The notes: a model not told the origin generated them from the letters alone. A stretch of DNA of 38,127 nt from an uncultured Bacteroidales bacterium (GCA_937911935.1 CALDQH010000041.1:1-38127), one strand, 5' to 3'. Counted from the first letter of the stretch, positions 23,975-32,774 are shown. Made by a program: numbers and translations.

Positions 23975-26860
23975 TTATCGTTTTAAGCAGAAGTGACCGC
24001 TTATTTGTTGGTTGTTTTCGGGAATGGTAATTACGTACCAATAATCGTCCATGGGCATGGGGTGACCGTTGTAATTTCCGTCCCAACCTTTGTACTCAGA
24101 GCCTTTGATGGTGGCAAGTAGGCGGTGGTGGCGGTCGTAAATGCACACGTAGCCTAATTCGTAACTATCCAATCCTTCTACGTGCCATAGCTCGTTAAGG
24201 TTATCTCCGTTGGGCGAGAAAAATGCCATAGGAGTTACGGGTTGCAAGACAGTTAAGTCTAATTGTATAATACTGTCGCATGCACAAACCTGGGTTTTCA
24301 ACTCCAATTTTCGGGTATATAGGCCACCTTCTAAATTTTCGGTATCAATGTTGAAACCATATTTGTTGTATATATCTCCTTTATTAACGTTGTCGCTAAT
24401 TTTTTGAAGGTATGTGGGGTAAACTTGTAATTTAAGCGTAGTGGTGCTATCTAAGTGTTCGCATCCAGTTGCTTTGGATTTTACGGTAATGGTTTTGATA
24501 AGCTCTCCCGTATTTTGTGTTTCGGAAGCAGCAATTTCAAAGCCATGGTTTTCGTATTCACTGTTTTGACAAACTTTGTCTTCGATGGTAGGTTGAATCA
24601 CCAAATACAATTGGTGAACTTGGCGTGTGCCGTCCTCGCCAATTTCTTCGTATTCGTAGAACCCAGACGAAGTGATGGACATGCTTCCGAATTCGTAGGG
24701 TTTACCAGCGGGTTGTAATACTTGTTTGCTATCTTCTACTTTACAATCTTCTGGGGTGATGTAGAAGATTTCTGTTACATTTCCGCTGCTACCTGCTCTT
24801 GTCGCAGTGCCACCTACTAACACTTCTTTGAAAGAAATGTTATCGATGATGTAGTCGTTGCCACTGTGGGTAGGAGTTTTGTTAATGATGATGAGCGATG
24901 CCGTTCCACTAATGGGCGATTCCCAATTCTCTATCACATAGTCCTTCCAATCGCCCGTAGCAAGTTGGGTAAAGTCCATAATAGGATAAGTGTCTGTGCC
25001 TTGTTTTAGGAGCACCGAAATGTTGGCAATATTCGTGCTGGTTGTACTCTTGGCAATGAACGATAGTTGGTAGGGTTTGCCTGCTTGTAGTGGCTCTTTT
25101 AGTACAGTTTCGTATTCCGAAAGATATGGATCGGTATCGTTGTGACGGAAGTCCCCATCAATTTCCAAGAAATATTGTCCGCCATTAGGAGCCGGTTTGG
25201 TGTGGTCCATTGCATCATCGGATAGGCGCACATAGCCATTGCCAGAGGGTGTTGTTCTGCTATCTGTTGGATCGTAGTCTAATTTAGAGGTGAGTGGTGC
25301 ATTCACGTTAAACAACAAGTAGTCCGAAGTAAAACCACTATACTGACCGCCAGCAAAAATACCGTTTTCAAAATCGCCGTTTGCGACAAGCTCATTGCCA
25401 AATGTGATGGCAGGAGCAACAGGGGGTGGAGGTGTTGTGCTACCTGTAGGATTGGTGATAATACAGGTGTAAGTACGTACTGCGGTATTGTCTCCACCAC
25501 GGCTAATGGTGGTAGTTAAGGTATTCGTAATCTCGGTAGAGGTGCTATTGTCTGGCAAAATCCAGGTATAGCTATCGCCTTGCGTGGTCGCGGTTAATTT
25601 AAATTCGCTATCCAAACATTTGGTCTCGTTGTGAGTAATTTTAGTGTCACAATCTTCTGTGGTAACCGTGATGCTTTCGCTGTTGTCGCAAGTTCCATTG
25701 GTTACCTTTAGGGTATAGGTAGTAGGACCCTCGGTAGCAGGTGCTGTTGTATTTAAAATAAGGTCAGAGCCTGTGGCATCACCTGTCCATGCGTAAGTAG
25801 GGCTGCTTCCTGCATTGCTCACGGTTGGCTCGATGCTAAAAGGATCGTTTAAGCAAGGTGTTGGAGCCGTTGGCATGGTGATGGTGGGCTTGGTATCTAT
25901 TTTAAGTTCAAAACTTTCTAGTGTTTCTGTGCCACTTGTACTGGTGGTAGTTCCAAAGAAAATATCGTCCAATGCAAAGTCATTACCATCGTCTTCTGTG
26001 GTTTGGTTGATGATGTAAATGGTGCATGTTCCTGTACTAGTGGCTGTGTAGTTCGCAAATTTCTTATCGCTCCATCGCCCTTTAGTGGTAGGAGCAGAAA
26101 AACTAGAAAGTAGTGTTTTGACCCCGTTTACTTCGATATAAAAACTTAACTTTGGTAGTGTATTGGGGCGTGTGTCATACACTTTGTCGATGTTTGCGAC
26201 ATAACAACTGAATTGGTAGGTAACACCAGCTGTAATGTTGAGCCCTGATGCTTCCCATACTTTAAAATTGGAGCTATTCATCCCGTCGCAAACCAAGATG
26301 TTAGTACCATCGTATCCACGTGTAGGATCTGCATCGGATTGTACAAACTCAAAGTGGGAGGGTTTAACATTGGAGGCTTTGTCCTTGATACAAGTAAAAC
26401 CACCGGGATAGGTGCCGTCGTTAGCATTGCAAATTAGCTTTTTGAAACGGTAGGTAATGCCGTCTTTTACATAGATACCATCATCGCCGTCGTAACGGGT
26501 CATGTTGCCGCAATCAAAGTTAAATGTGCCTGCTGATAGCAAGTTGCCCGTGCTGCTGGTGCTGCCGTTTTTATATACTTTACATAGGTATTTGCCTGCA
26601 GTACTAGGGGTATAGGAGTTGTCTCCACGTGTGGAAATTCTGTATTCGTAAACACCCGTGGTTTCATTTAGTTTATACCATAAGTATTCATCGCCGCCAG
26701 TATTGGTGGTGGTAAAAGCAGAAATGGTACTACCTTGGCAAATAGTGGATGCTGGATGCACCTTGGCAAATGTAGGATTGGTAATATCGTCGGTGCTGGC
26801 TCCTGCCCATGCAAAATTAGCACATAACAATGTCGCCCAAAAAAGGATATATTTTTTCAT
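23975..26860 (-). CDS. secreted T9SS cargo protein with type B (CHU_C/gliding-motility) sorting domain
   Basis: A 961-residue exported protein with signal peptide MKKYILFWATLLCANFAWAG. It contains Ig/PKD-like segments (PTVSNAGSSPTYAWTGD, TATTQGDSYTWILPDN). Two jelly-roll or carbohydrate-binding-like modules are visible: about 105-315 (HFEFVQSDADPTRGYDGTN, FALDDIFFGTT) and about 485-670 (ELVANGDFENGIFAGGQYSG, YFLEIDGDFRHND, YIIDNISFKEV). The last 85 residues are the type B sorting domain (MAFFSPNGDNLNELWHVEGL, VCIYDRHHRLLATIKG, YKGWDGNYNGHPMPMDDYWY), which sends it through the type IX secretion system to the cell surface or medium. An adhesin role is likely. No T9SS machinery genes are in this window. 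Confidence 0.9.
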   Translation of the reverse strand: MKKYILFWATLLCANFAWAGASTDDITNPTFAKVHPASTICQGSTISAFTTTNTGGDEYLWYKLNETTGVYEYRISTRGDNSYTPSTAGKYLCKVYKNGSTSSTGNLLSAGTFNFDCGNMTRYDGDDGIYVKDGITYRFKKLICNANDGTYPGGFTCIKDKASNVKPSHFEFVQSDADPTRGYDGTNILVCDGMNSSNFKVWEASGLNITAGVTYQFSCYVANIDKVYDTRPNTLPKLSFYIEVNGVKTLLSSFSAPTTKGRWSDKKFANYTATSTGTCTIYIINQTTEDDGNDFALDDIFFGTTTSTSGTETLESFELKIDTKPTITMPTAPTPCLNDPFSIEPTVSNAGSSPTYAWTGDATGSDLILNTTAPATEGPTTYTLKVTNGTCDNSESITVTTEDCDTKITHNETKCLDSEFKLTATTQGDSYTWILPDNSTSTEITNTLTTTISRGGDNTAVRTYTCIITNPTGSTTPPPPVAPAITFGNELVANGDFENGIFAGGQYSGFTSDYLLFNVNAPLTSKLDYDPTDSRTTPSGNGYVRLSDDAMDHTKPAPNGGQYFLEIDGDFRHNDTDPYLSEYETVLKEPLQAGKPYQLSFIAKSTTSTNIANISVLLKQGTDTYPIMDFTQLATGDWKDYVIENWESPISGTASLIIINKTPTHSGNDYIIDNISFKEVLVGGTATRAGSSGNVTEIFYITPEDCKVEDSKQVLQPAGKPYEFGSMSITSSGFYEYEEIGEDGTRQVHQLYLVIQPTIEDKVCQNSEYENHGFEIAASETQNTGELIKTITVKSKATGCEHLDSTTTLKLQVYPTYLQKISDNVNKGDIYNKYGFNIDTENLEGGLYTRKLELKTQVCACDSIIQLDLTVLQPVTPMAFFSPNGDNLNELWHVEGLDSYELGYVCIYDRHHRLLATIKGSEYKGWDGNYNGHPMPMDDYWYVITIPENNQQISGHFCLKR

Positions 26861-26890
26861 AGTTTAAGAGTTTCGTGTATTTAAAGTATG

Positions 26891-26922
26891 CAAAAGTACT
26901 TAAAACTTATTAGAGCATCAAA
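26891..26922 (-). promoter_or_regulatory. promoter of the T9SS cargo gene
   Basis: On the minus strand: TTTG (26919-26922), 20-base spacer, TACTTTTG (26891-26898). This is a full consensus match ending 30 bases before the ATG at 26860. Confidence 0.72.
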
Positions 26923-27054
26923 TTTTGTCTTTACTTTTCCGTAATTTATGCCTAAAAAGTATCGTAAAAAACAGAATTGCAGGGGCAAAACCTTAAACAA
27001 AATTAAAATTCAGCATCCAATCGGTAGCAATTGCTGTGTTTGTTAAAAAAAGGT

Positions 27055-27062
27055 TATCTTCG
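27055..27062 (+). promoter_or_regulatory. -7 promoter box of the FKBP cluster
   Basis: TATCTTCG, 44 bases before the first FKBP ATG. It is the same octamer as at 6535-6542, ahead of the other isomerase gene in this window. Confidence 0.45.
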
Positions 27063-27106
27063 CATCCTGAATGTCGTTTGTTGACTAAACAATTAAATAA
27101 ATAATC

Positions 27107-27691
27107 ATGGAAAAAGTAAGTTATGCATTAGGCTTAAGCATTGGAAATAATTTGCTAAGCAGTGGAATTAGAGATTTAAATATCGAAAAATTTACCCAAG
27201 CTATTCAAGATGTATTGGGTGGTGTTCAACCCGAAATGAGCTACGACGAAGCCAAAACCACTTTGGATAAGTTCTTTAGAGATTTGGCAGACAAAATCAA
27301 TGCGCAAAACATTCAAGTAGGCAAAGAATTCTTGGAAAACAACGCTAAAAAAGAAGGTGTTGTTTGTTTGCCAAGCGGTTTGCAATACCAAGTGTTGCAA
27401 GTAGGTAATGGTAAAAAACCAGGCGCTACCGATAAAGTACGTTGTCACTATCACGGTATGTTGTTGGATGGTACCGTATTTGATAGCTCTGTGAATCGTG
27501 GCGAACCTGCCGAATTTGGTGTAAACCAAGTAATTCAAGGTTGGGTAGAGGCTCTTCAATTGATGCAAGAAGGAGCAAAATGGCGTTTGTTCATTCCATC
27601 GGATATGGCATACGGAGCACGTGGCGCAGGTCAATCGATTCCTCCTCATGCTACCCTTATTTTTGATGTAGAATTGATTAAAGTGTTGTAA
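27107..27691 (+). CDS. FKBP-type peptidyl-prolyl isomerase, no signal peptide
   Basis: A 194-residue FkpA/Mip-like isomerase. An N-terminal helical dimerisation domain (residues 1-85, VSYALGLSIGNNLLSSGI) precedes the FKBP domain (about 90-194). FKBP features: VRCHYHGMLLDGTVFDSSVN, VIQGWVEALQLMQEGAKWRLF and IPPHATLIFDVELIKVL. It has no signal peptide, unlike its two downstream paralogues, so it is probably cytoplasmic. It is first of three tandem FKBP genes and ends 1 base before the second. Confidence 0.93.
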   Translation: MEKVSYALGLSIGNNLLSSGIRDLNIEKFTQAIQDVLGGVQPEMSYDEAKTTLDKFFRDLADKINAQNIQVGKEFLENNAKKEGVVCLPSGLQYQVLQVGNGKKPGATDKVRCHYHGMLLDGTVFDSSVNRGEPAEFGVNQVIQGWVEALQLMQEGAKWRLFIPSDMAYGARGAGQSIPPHATLIFDVELIKVL

Positions 27692-27692
27692 G

Positions 27693-28403
27693 ATGAAGTT
27701 TCATGTTTGTTTGGCTTTGCTCATGCTTTTGCCTTTGTCGGTGATGGCAAAGAAAAAGTCAACCAAAAATAAGAAAGCCCCCAAGGTAGAATTGGCTACC
27801 GAGATTGATTCGGTAAGTTATGCTTTGGGTGTACAATTGGGCGATAAGAGTGCCGAGGCCATTGCTAAACAAGAGCTGAGAGCCGATGTTTTTGCACGTG
27901 CTTATAACGATGCTTTGTTTGGAGCAGAAACGGTTATGACACCCGAATATGCCCGTATGTACTTGGATGCGTACGAAAAAAAATTGATACAACAAGAAAA
28001 CGATGCACGTAAAAAAGAACAAGAAGCATTCTTTGCTGCCAATAAATTGCGCGAAGGTGTGGTAGAAACAGCATCGGGCTTGCAATACGAAGTAGTGCGC
28101 GAAGGTCAAGGCGAAAAACCCGGACCTAACGACAAAGTAAAGGTTCATTACGAGGGTAGATTGTTAAATGGAACCGTGTTTGATAGTTCCATTAAACGCG
28201 GAAGACCCATCGAATTTAAACTGAGTCGAGTTATTCAGGGATGGTCCGAAGGGGTGTCGTTGATGCAAGAAGGCGCTAAATATACGCTGTATATTCCTTA
28301 TCAATTAGGTTATGGTGTACAAGGTGCTGGCGATGTTATCAAACCTTATTCGGCGCTTATTTTTGAAGTGGAACTTATAGAAATTGTAAAATCTAATAAA
28401 TGA
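27693..28403 (+). CDS. FKBP-type peptidyl-prolyl isomerase, exported
   Basis: A 236-residue periplasmic isomerase with signal peptide MKFHVCLALLMLLPLSVMAK. After a lysine-rich stretch the N-domain resembles the first paralogue (DSVSYALGVQLGDKSAEAI), followed by a charged helix (KKLIQQENDARKKEQEAFFA). The FKBP domain covers about 125-232 (VKVHYEGRLLNGTVFDSSIK, VIQGWSEGVSLMQEGAKYTL). The spacing to the first gene is 1 base, and the third gene starts within its stop codon (ATGA). Confidence 0.93.
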   Translation: MKFHVCLALLMLLPLSVMAKKKSTKNKKAPKVELATEIDSVSYALGVQLGDKSAEAIAKQELRADVFARAYNDALFGAETVMTPEYARMYLDAYEKKLIQQENDARKKEQEAFFAANKLREGVVETASGLQYEVVREGQGEKPGPNDKVKVHYEGRLLNGTVFDSSIKRGRPIEFKLSRVIQGWSEGVSLMQEGAKYTLYIPYQLGYGVQGAGDVIKPYSALIFEVELIEIVKSNK

Positions 28404-29659
28404 TGAATATGAAAAAAACGATTTTATTATCGGCTATTTCGGCTGTAATGATGGCTGTGATAGGGACTTCGTGTCAACATACCGAAAGTGTTAAGATAGA
28501 AACGGCTAACGATAGTTTGTCGTATGCTGCTGGTATTGTTCAATCCAATGGCTTGATGCCTTTTTTGATTGATGCCTTTAAAGTAGATTCTACTCAAATT
28601 AATCAAATTATCAAAGGTATTAAAGCAACTGCAAACGATCCTTCGGAAGCAGAACGTGCAGAGAACTTGGGTTTATCAATTGGTACACAATTGTACGTGC
28701 AAGTTGTTCCTTCGCTTAACTTTAGAATGTTTAGAGAAGATTCGTTGCATTCGATCAATGCCGCTCGATTCTTAAAAACTTTTGTAGCAGCATCGAAAGG
28801 CGAAGCGGTTCCTTTTAACGAATCGGAAGCTCAACTTTATTTGACCACCCAATCGCGTGCCATTCATTTGGATTCGATTGCTATTACCCCCGAAATGTGC
28901 GATTCTTTGGCCATGGCGTATGGTGTGCTTCAATCGGAAGGGTTTACTACATTCTTGTCGGAGTCTAAAGGCATTACCGAAGATAACGCAGGAAAAGTTT
29001 ACGATGCTTTATTATCGGTATTGGATGCTGATGCAGACGAAAAAGCTTATAACGTAGGTGTAAACATTGGTAGTCAACTTATCGACCAAGTAATTCCTTA
29101 TATTAACAAGGAATTGATGAGCGAAGAAGATTTTAACAAAGATGCATTCTTTGCAGCCTTTTATGCTTCGATGCGTGGTGATGATTTGTTGATGGACGAT
29201 ATGCAAGCTGGTGCATACGTGCGTCAAGAAAGCGAAAAAAGATTTGCCTCTAAAATGGAAACCGAGTATGGCGAAAACAAAGCTGCTGGTATCGCATTCT
29301 TGGAAAACAACAAAAAACAAGAAGGTGTTGTGGTTACAGCCAGTGGTTTGCAATACAAAGTTATCAAACCAGGTAAAGGCGAAAAACCATCTGCTAACAG
29401 CACCGTAAAAGTACACTACCACGGAACGTTGATTGATGGTACTGTATTTGACAGCTCGGTAGAACGTGGAACTCCTGCCGAATTTGGCTTGAATCAAGTA
29501 ATTGCAGGTTGGACAGAAGGTGTTCAACTTATGAGTAAAGGTGCTAAATATCAATTTGTTATTCCTTACGAATTGGCATACGGTACCCGTCCTATGGGCG
29601 AAATTAAACCTTTCTCTACTTTGATTTTTGAAGTAGAATTGTTGGATATTGTGAAGTAA
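28400..29659 (+). CDS. FKBP-type peptidyl-prolyl isomerase with duplicated N-terminal domain, likely lipoprotein
   Basis: A 419-residue protein. The N-terminus (MMNMKKTILLSAISAVMMAV) ends in IGTSC, so it may be a lipoprotein, although the -3 residue is Gly. The FKBP_N-type helical domain occurs twice: about 32-110 (DSLSYAAGIVQSNGLMPFLI ... LGLSIGTQLYVQVVPSLN) and about 165-245 (DSLAMAYGVLQSEGFTTFLS ... VGVNIGSQLIDQVIPYIN). One FKBP domain closes the protein (VKVHYHGTLIDGTVFDSSVE, VIAGWTEGVQLMSKGAKYQF). The start could also be ATG at 28403 or 28409. Last of the tandem trio. Confidence 0.9.
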   Translation: MMNMKKTILLSAISAVMMAVIGTSCQHTESVKIETANDSLSYAAGIVQSNGLMPFLIDAFKVDSTQINQIIKGIKATANDPSEAERAENLGLSIGTQLYVQVVPSLNFRMFREDSLHSINAARFLKTFVAASKGEAVPFNESEAQLYLTTQSRAIHLDSIAITPEMCDSLAMAYGVLQSEGFTTFLSESKGITEDNAGKVYDALLSVLDADADEKAYNVGVNIGSQLIDQVIPYINKELMSEEDFNKDAFFAAFYASMRGDDLLMDDMQAGAYVRQESEKRFASKMETEYGENKAAGIAFLENNKKQEGVVVTASGLQYKVIKPGKGEKPSANSTVKVHYHGTLIDGTVFDSSVERGTPAEFGLNQVIAGWTEGVQLMSKGAKYQFVIPYELAYGTRPMGEIKPFSTLIFEVELLDIVK

Positions 29660-29661
29660 AT

Positions 29662-29705
29662 GATGATTTGGTGATTCGGTGAGTCGGAGAGTCGGTGATT
29701 TGGCG
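29662..29705. repeat. TCACC repeat, inverted orientation
   Basis: GGTGATTCGGTGAGTCGG-type units directly after the third FKBP stop. They are the reverse complement of the TCACCGAATCACC units elsewhere in the window. Confidence 0.7.
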
Positions 29706-29801
29706 ACGTACCGATAACCGAATGGAATAATCAATGAATCTTGCGAATAAATACCCTGTGTGTTGTTAGATGACATGCAGGGTATTTTCGTTTATTTTTT
29801 G

Positions 29802-29809
29802 TATTTTTG
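29802..29809 (+). promoter_or_regulatory. -7 promoter box close to the mnmE start
   Basis: TATTTTTG, a full match, only 4 bases before the ATG at 29814. A second box, TATTTTCG, lies at 29783-29790. If the first is used, the mRNA would be nearly leaderless. Confidence 0.4.
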
Positions 29810-29813
29810 CGCC

Positions 29814-31349
29814 ATGATGTTTGTAGATAAAGATACCATTTGTGCGGTTTCTACGCCTGCGGGAGTGGGTGGGGTAGCCATTGTGCGTATATCTGGTCCT
29901 GATGCGATTCGCATTGCGGATAGTGTGCTTTCTATGTCGAAACCATTGGCAGAGAAAAAAGCGAATACGGTTTCGTTTGGCAAACTGCTTTGCAAGTCAA
30001 AAGTCGAAAGTCAGCGCAAGCCGAGTGCAGAGACAAATTCATTTGGCTATGCCGAGGCGCATCCTGACTTCATGAGCGAAGCGAATAAAAGTCAAAAGTC
30101 ACAAGTCGACTCACCAAATCACCAAATCACCGAATCGCCAACAGAAATCTTAGATGAGGTGTTGGTAAGTTTGTTTAAAGCTCCCCATTCGTTTACGGGT
30201 GAGGATGTGGTAGAAATTGCCGTGCATGGTTCGGTGTATGTGCAACGCGAAGCCATTAAGTTATTGTTGTCGGCAGGTTGTCGCATGGCAGACCACGGTG
30301 AGTTTACCAAACGTGCCTTTATGAACGGCAAAATGGACCTCTCGCAAGCCGAGGCGGTGGCTGATGTCATTGCATCACGCAGTGCAGCGGCTCACAAAGT
30401 GGCTGTAAGACAAATGCGTGGGGGTTTCTCGCGAAAATTGCAAACCTTGCGTGCCCAATTGTTGCAGTTTACCTCGCTTATCGAATTGGAGTTAGATTTT
30501 AGCGAAGAAGATGTCGAGTTTGCCGATCGAAGCCAGCTTAAAGCCTTATCGACCGAAATTGAGACCGATATAAATCGCCTGATTAACTCATTTTCTACGG
30601 GTAATGCCGTTAAAAATGGGGTGCCCGTTGCTATTGTGGGCGAAACCAATGCAGGAAAATCGACCCTGTTGAACCTATTGTTGGGCGATGATAAAGCCAT
30701 CGTTTCGGATATTCATGGTACTACTCGTGATATTATAGAAGACACTACCGATATTGGTGGTATGTTGTTCCGTTTTATTGACACGGCAGGCATTCGTGAA
30801 ACGTCAGACACCATCGAGAATTTGGGCATTAAACGCAGTTATGGCGCTATCGAAAAGGCGCAAATTGTGCTGTGGATGATTGATGCTACACAGGTAAGCG
30901 AACACATCGACTGGATGGCTACGCGCATTGTGCCCCGTGCCGAGGGCAAACAATTGTTCTTGTTATTCAATAAAATCGATAAACTATCTGACGAAGAACG
31001 CAGCGTATTAGAAGGCTTGTTTGCTGAGGTAGATGCACGTCGTTTTTACATATCGGCTAAATATGACCAAGGTTTGGACGCAGTGCGCGACGCCTTGGTA
31101 GAAGCATCGCATCTTACAGAAATTGACGATAACGATGTGGTGGTGACCAATATGCGCCATTACGAGGCATTGGTGAAAGCCCATGCTGCCATTGTAAAAG
31201 TGCAAGAAGGTTTAGCATCTGGCCTATCTGGCGAGTTCTTATCGATGGATTTACACGACTGCCTTGATGCTTTGGGTAGTATTGTCGGTCAAATATCGTC
31301 CGACGAAGTGCTGGGCGAGATATTTAGTAAGTTTTGTATTGGGAAGTAA
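29814..31349 (+). CDS. mnmE: tRNA modification GTPase MnmE with an internal repeat-encoded insertion
   Basis: With MnmG it makes the cmnm5U34 modification in tRNA anticodons. It has 511 residues from ATG 29814 (MMFVDKDTICAVSTPAGVGG); ATG 29817 is equally possible, and 29760 adds residues foreign to the family. The N-terminal domain is followed by a helical domain and the GTPase domain (GETNAGKSTLLN, FIDTAGIRET, NKID). The end is FCIGK, the CxGK motif. Residues about 60-110 form an extra stretch between VSFGKLL and ILDEVLVSLFKAPHSFTGED, segments that adjoin in other MnmE proteins. It is encoded by low-complexity repeats and accounts for the length above the usual 455-460. It lies in a surface loop region, so the protein may still work. 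Confidence 0.93.
   Translation: MMFVDKDTICAVSTPAGVGGVAIVRISGPDAIRIADSVLSMSKPLAEKKANTVSFGKLLCKSKVESQRKPSAETNSFGYAEAHPDFMSEANKSQKSQVDSPNHQITESPTEILDEVLVSLFKAPHSFTGEDVVEIAVHGSVYVQREAIKLLLSAGCRMADHGEFTKRAFMNGKMDLSQAEAVADVIASRSAAAHKVAVRQMRGGFSRKLQTLRAQLLQFTSLIELELDFSEEDVEFADRSQLKALSTEIETDINRLINSFSTGNAVKNGVPVAIVGETNAGKSTLLNLLLGDDKAIVSDIHGTTRDIIEDTTDIGGMLFRFIDTAGIRETSDTIENLGIKRSYGAIEKAQIVLWMIDATQVSEHIDWMATRIVPRAEGKQLFLLFNKIDKLSDEERSVLEGLFAEVDARRFYISAKYDQGLDAVRDALVEASHLTEIDDNDVVVTNMRHYEALVKAHAAIVKVQEGLASGLSGEFLSMDLHDCLDALGSIVGQISSDEVLGEIFSKFCIGK
29992..30141. repeat. in-frame low-complexity insertion inside mnmE
   Basis: AAGTC units (29993-30011 and about 30088-30108) flank a segment with GCCGAGTGCAG, CAAATTCATTTG and GAGCGAAGCGAAT, then TCACCAAATCACC units run from 30110 to 30139. 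It encodes about 50 residues, including SFGYAEAHPDFMSEANK and NHQITESP. Confidence 0.82.
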
Positions 31350-31359
31350 GTAATTACTT
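31348..31359. other. 12-base palindrome spanning two facing stop codons
   Basis: AAGTAATTACTT covers most of the mnmE stop (31347-31349) and the whole stop of the minus-strand gene (31354-31356). The two genes end 4 bases apart, with no other terminator visible. Confidence 0.5.
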
Positions 31360-31983
31360 TGTTACGGGTCTGATGGCCAAGCCGATGAAGTGGCCGCATG
31401 ACCCCATTTCTCCTAAGGCTGCACCAAAGTTGTACATGTGAGCGCAGCAATTTCCTCTTCCGCTTGTAGGGGTTGATGTCCAATATACTCCACAACCATT
31501 GGCATCAATTAATTTGGTGCCTTCTTTAGAGCCTGTTGCTGGTAGGAAAATAGTTTGGTTATTGATGGTGCTTGTAAATTCTCTGCCCCAACGACCACCT
31601 CTTTGCACATACCTATCGTTGCAATATTCAAGTAGTTCGTTCATTTCTTCTTTGGTAGGCGTACGCCAACCTTCGCCCCATTTTAGGGTTGCCACATCGT
31701 AGGTTTTGTCGCCAGTAATGTCTGTCATTTGCTTGCCATCGGTGGTAGAATTAGCTTCGGTGTACGCAGACTTTGTGGTAGTCTCTCCCCAAGCGTAAAG
31801 TTTTCCTGCTTGTTCTGCAGAAGTGGCATCTACATTGCATGTAGCCCATTTTGTACCAGAAGGAAGACCTAGGTCTACCCACTCATGATTGCCGAGTTTG
31901 CCCTTGGTTGGGTTTTGGGCATAAACACAGTTAACTGCCATCGCCAATAATAGTGCAATGACTAAAAATAGATTCTTTTTCAT
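31354..31983 (-). CDS. exported protein with Fibrobacter succinogenes major paralogous domain
   Basis: A 209-residue protein with signal peptide MKKNLFLVIALLLAMAVNCVYA. The mature part matches the Fib_succ_major domain: NHEWVDLGLPSGTKWATCNV, GKLYAWGETTTKSAYTE, WGEGWRTPTKEEMNELLEYC, IFLPATGSKEGT, YWTSTPTSG, and GLAIRPV near the end. Such domains are common in Bacteroidota surface or periplasmic proteins and resemble C-type lectin folds, but no activity is assigned. It ends 4 bases from the mnmE stop on the other strand. It lies 13 bases downstream of the sirtuin gene and may be co-transcribed with it. Confidence 0.85.
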   Translation of the reverse strand: MKKNLFLVIALLLAMAVNCVYAQNPTKGKLGNHEWVDLGLPSGTKWATCNVDATSAEQAGKLYAWGETTTKSAYTEANSTTDGKQMTDITGDKTYDVATLKWGEGWRTPTKEEMNELLEYCNDRYVQRGGRWGREFTSTINNQTIFLPATGSKEGTKLIDANGCGVYWTSTPTSGRGNCCAHMYNFGAALGEMGSCGHFIGLAIRPVTK

Positions 31984-31996
31984 ATTTGATTTTGTA

Positions 31997-32767
31997 TTAT
32001 AAATTCCATTCTTTACGCAGTTTTTCTACTAAAATAGGAACGCCTACAGCACCACGTTCTTTGATGTGGGTGAGGGGATTGCTAATGATGGAGGTGTTGG
32101 GTGTGCCTGGGTCAACTAAATAAATAGGCACTTTTTCGTCGCGCATATAGTAAACCAATGAGGCTGCAGGATAGACAGCAAGGGATGTGCCCACAATGAT
32201 TAAAATATCTGCTTGCTCTACAATTTTGCTGGCGAGCTGAAACATAGGAACATCTTCTCCAAAAAACACAATATAAGGGCGCAGAAGTGCTCCGTCTTTG
32301 GCACGTGCATCGAGACTTTGCTCCCATTCTTGCATCTGGTATATAAGGGTAGGATTCTTTTCGGAGCGTAGTTTCATGAGTTCTCCGTGCAGGTGTAATA
32401 CACGGGTAGAACCTGCCTGCTCGTGTAGATTATCTACGTTTTGGGTGATGACGCAAACATCTGCCCATTGCTCCAAGTTGGCAATCGCAAGATGCCCATC
32501 ATTGGGTTTCTTGGTTAATGACTCTTGGCGACGCATGTTGTAGAATTCGATAACCTTGTTTCTATTTATGCTCAGTGCCTCTGGCGTACAAACCTCCTCT
32601 ATGCGATAGTTAGCCCAAAGTCCGTCGGCATCACGAAAGGTTGCTATGCCGCTATCGGCACTCACACCAGCTCCTGTAAACACTACTATTCTTTTCTTGT
32701 TTGCCACTGGAGCATTTATCCATGTTTCAAAAGCACGAATGGTTTCTGTGGGATTAACTTCTTTCAT
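31997..32767 (-). CDS. cobB: Sir2-family NAD-dependent protein deacylase
   Basis: A 256-residue sirtuin that removes acyl groups from lysine using NAD. Motifs: FTGAGVSADSGIATFRDADG (NAD site), TQNVDNLHEQAG, catalytic His in LHLHGEL, VFFGEDVP and IIVGTSLAVYPAASL. EFYNMRR contains the Y-x-x-R pair that selects succinyl or malonyl lysine in E. coli CobB and SIRT5, so deacylase activity on acidic acyl groups is likely. The only two Cys residues lie outside the zinc module, so zinc ligands appear to be missing. I chose ATG 32767 over 32800 because it follows the stop of the upstream membrane-protein remnant by 7 bases. Confidence 0.9.
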   Translation of the reverse strand: MKEVNPTETIRAFETWINAPVANKKRIVVFTGAGVSADSGIATFRDADGLWANYRIEEVCTPEALSINRNKVIEFYNMRRQESLTKKPNDGHLAIANLEQWADVCVITQNVDNLHEQAGSTRVLHLHGELMKLRSEKNPTLIYQMQEWEQSLDARAKDGALLRPYIVFFGEDVPMFQLASKIVEQADILIIVGTSLAVYPAASLVYYMRDEKVPIYLVDPGTPNTSIISNPLTHIKERGAVGVPILVEKLRKEWNL

Positions 32768-32774
32768 GGGGGTG

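Larger units (their letters stand above)
26861..27106. other. divergent intergenic region, 246 bases
   Basis: Contains the divergent promoters of the T9SS cargo gene (minus strand) and of the FKBP cluster (plus strand). The middle, about 26925-27030, is AT-rich with nothing I can identify. Confidence 0.5.

Noticed and set aside
29012..29776. 254-codon minus-strand ORF over the third FKBP gene
   Set aside because: It is a shadow of the FKBP coding frame; rich in Phe and Tyr with no recognisable fold or start context.
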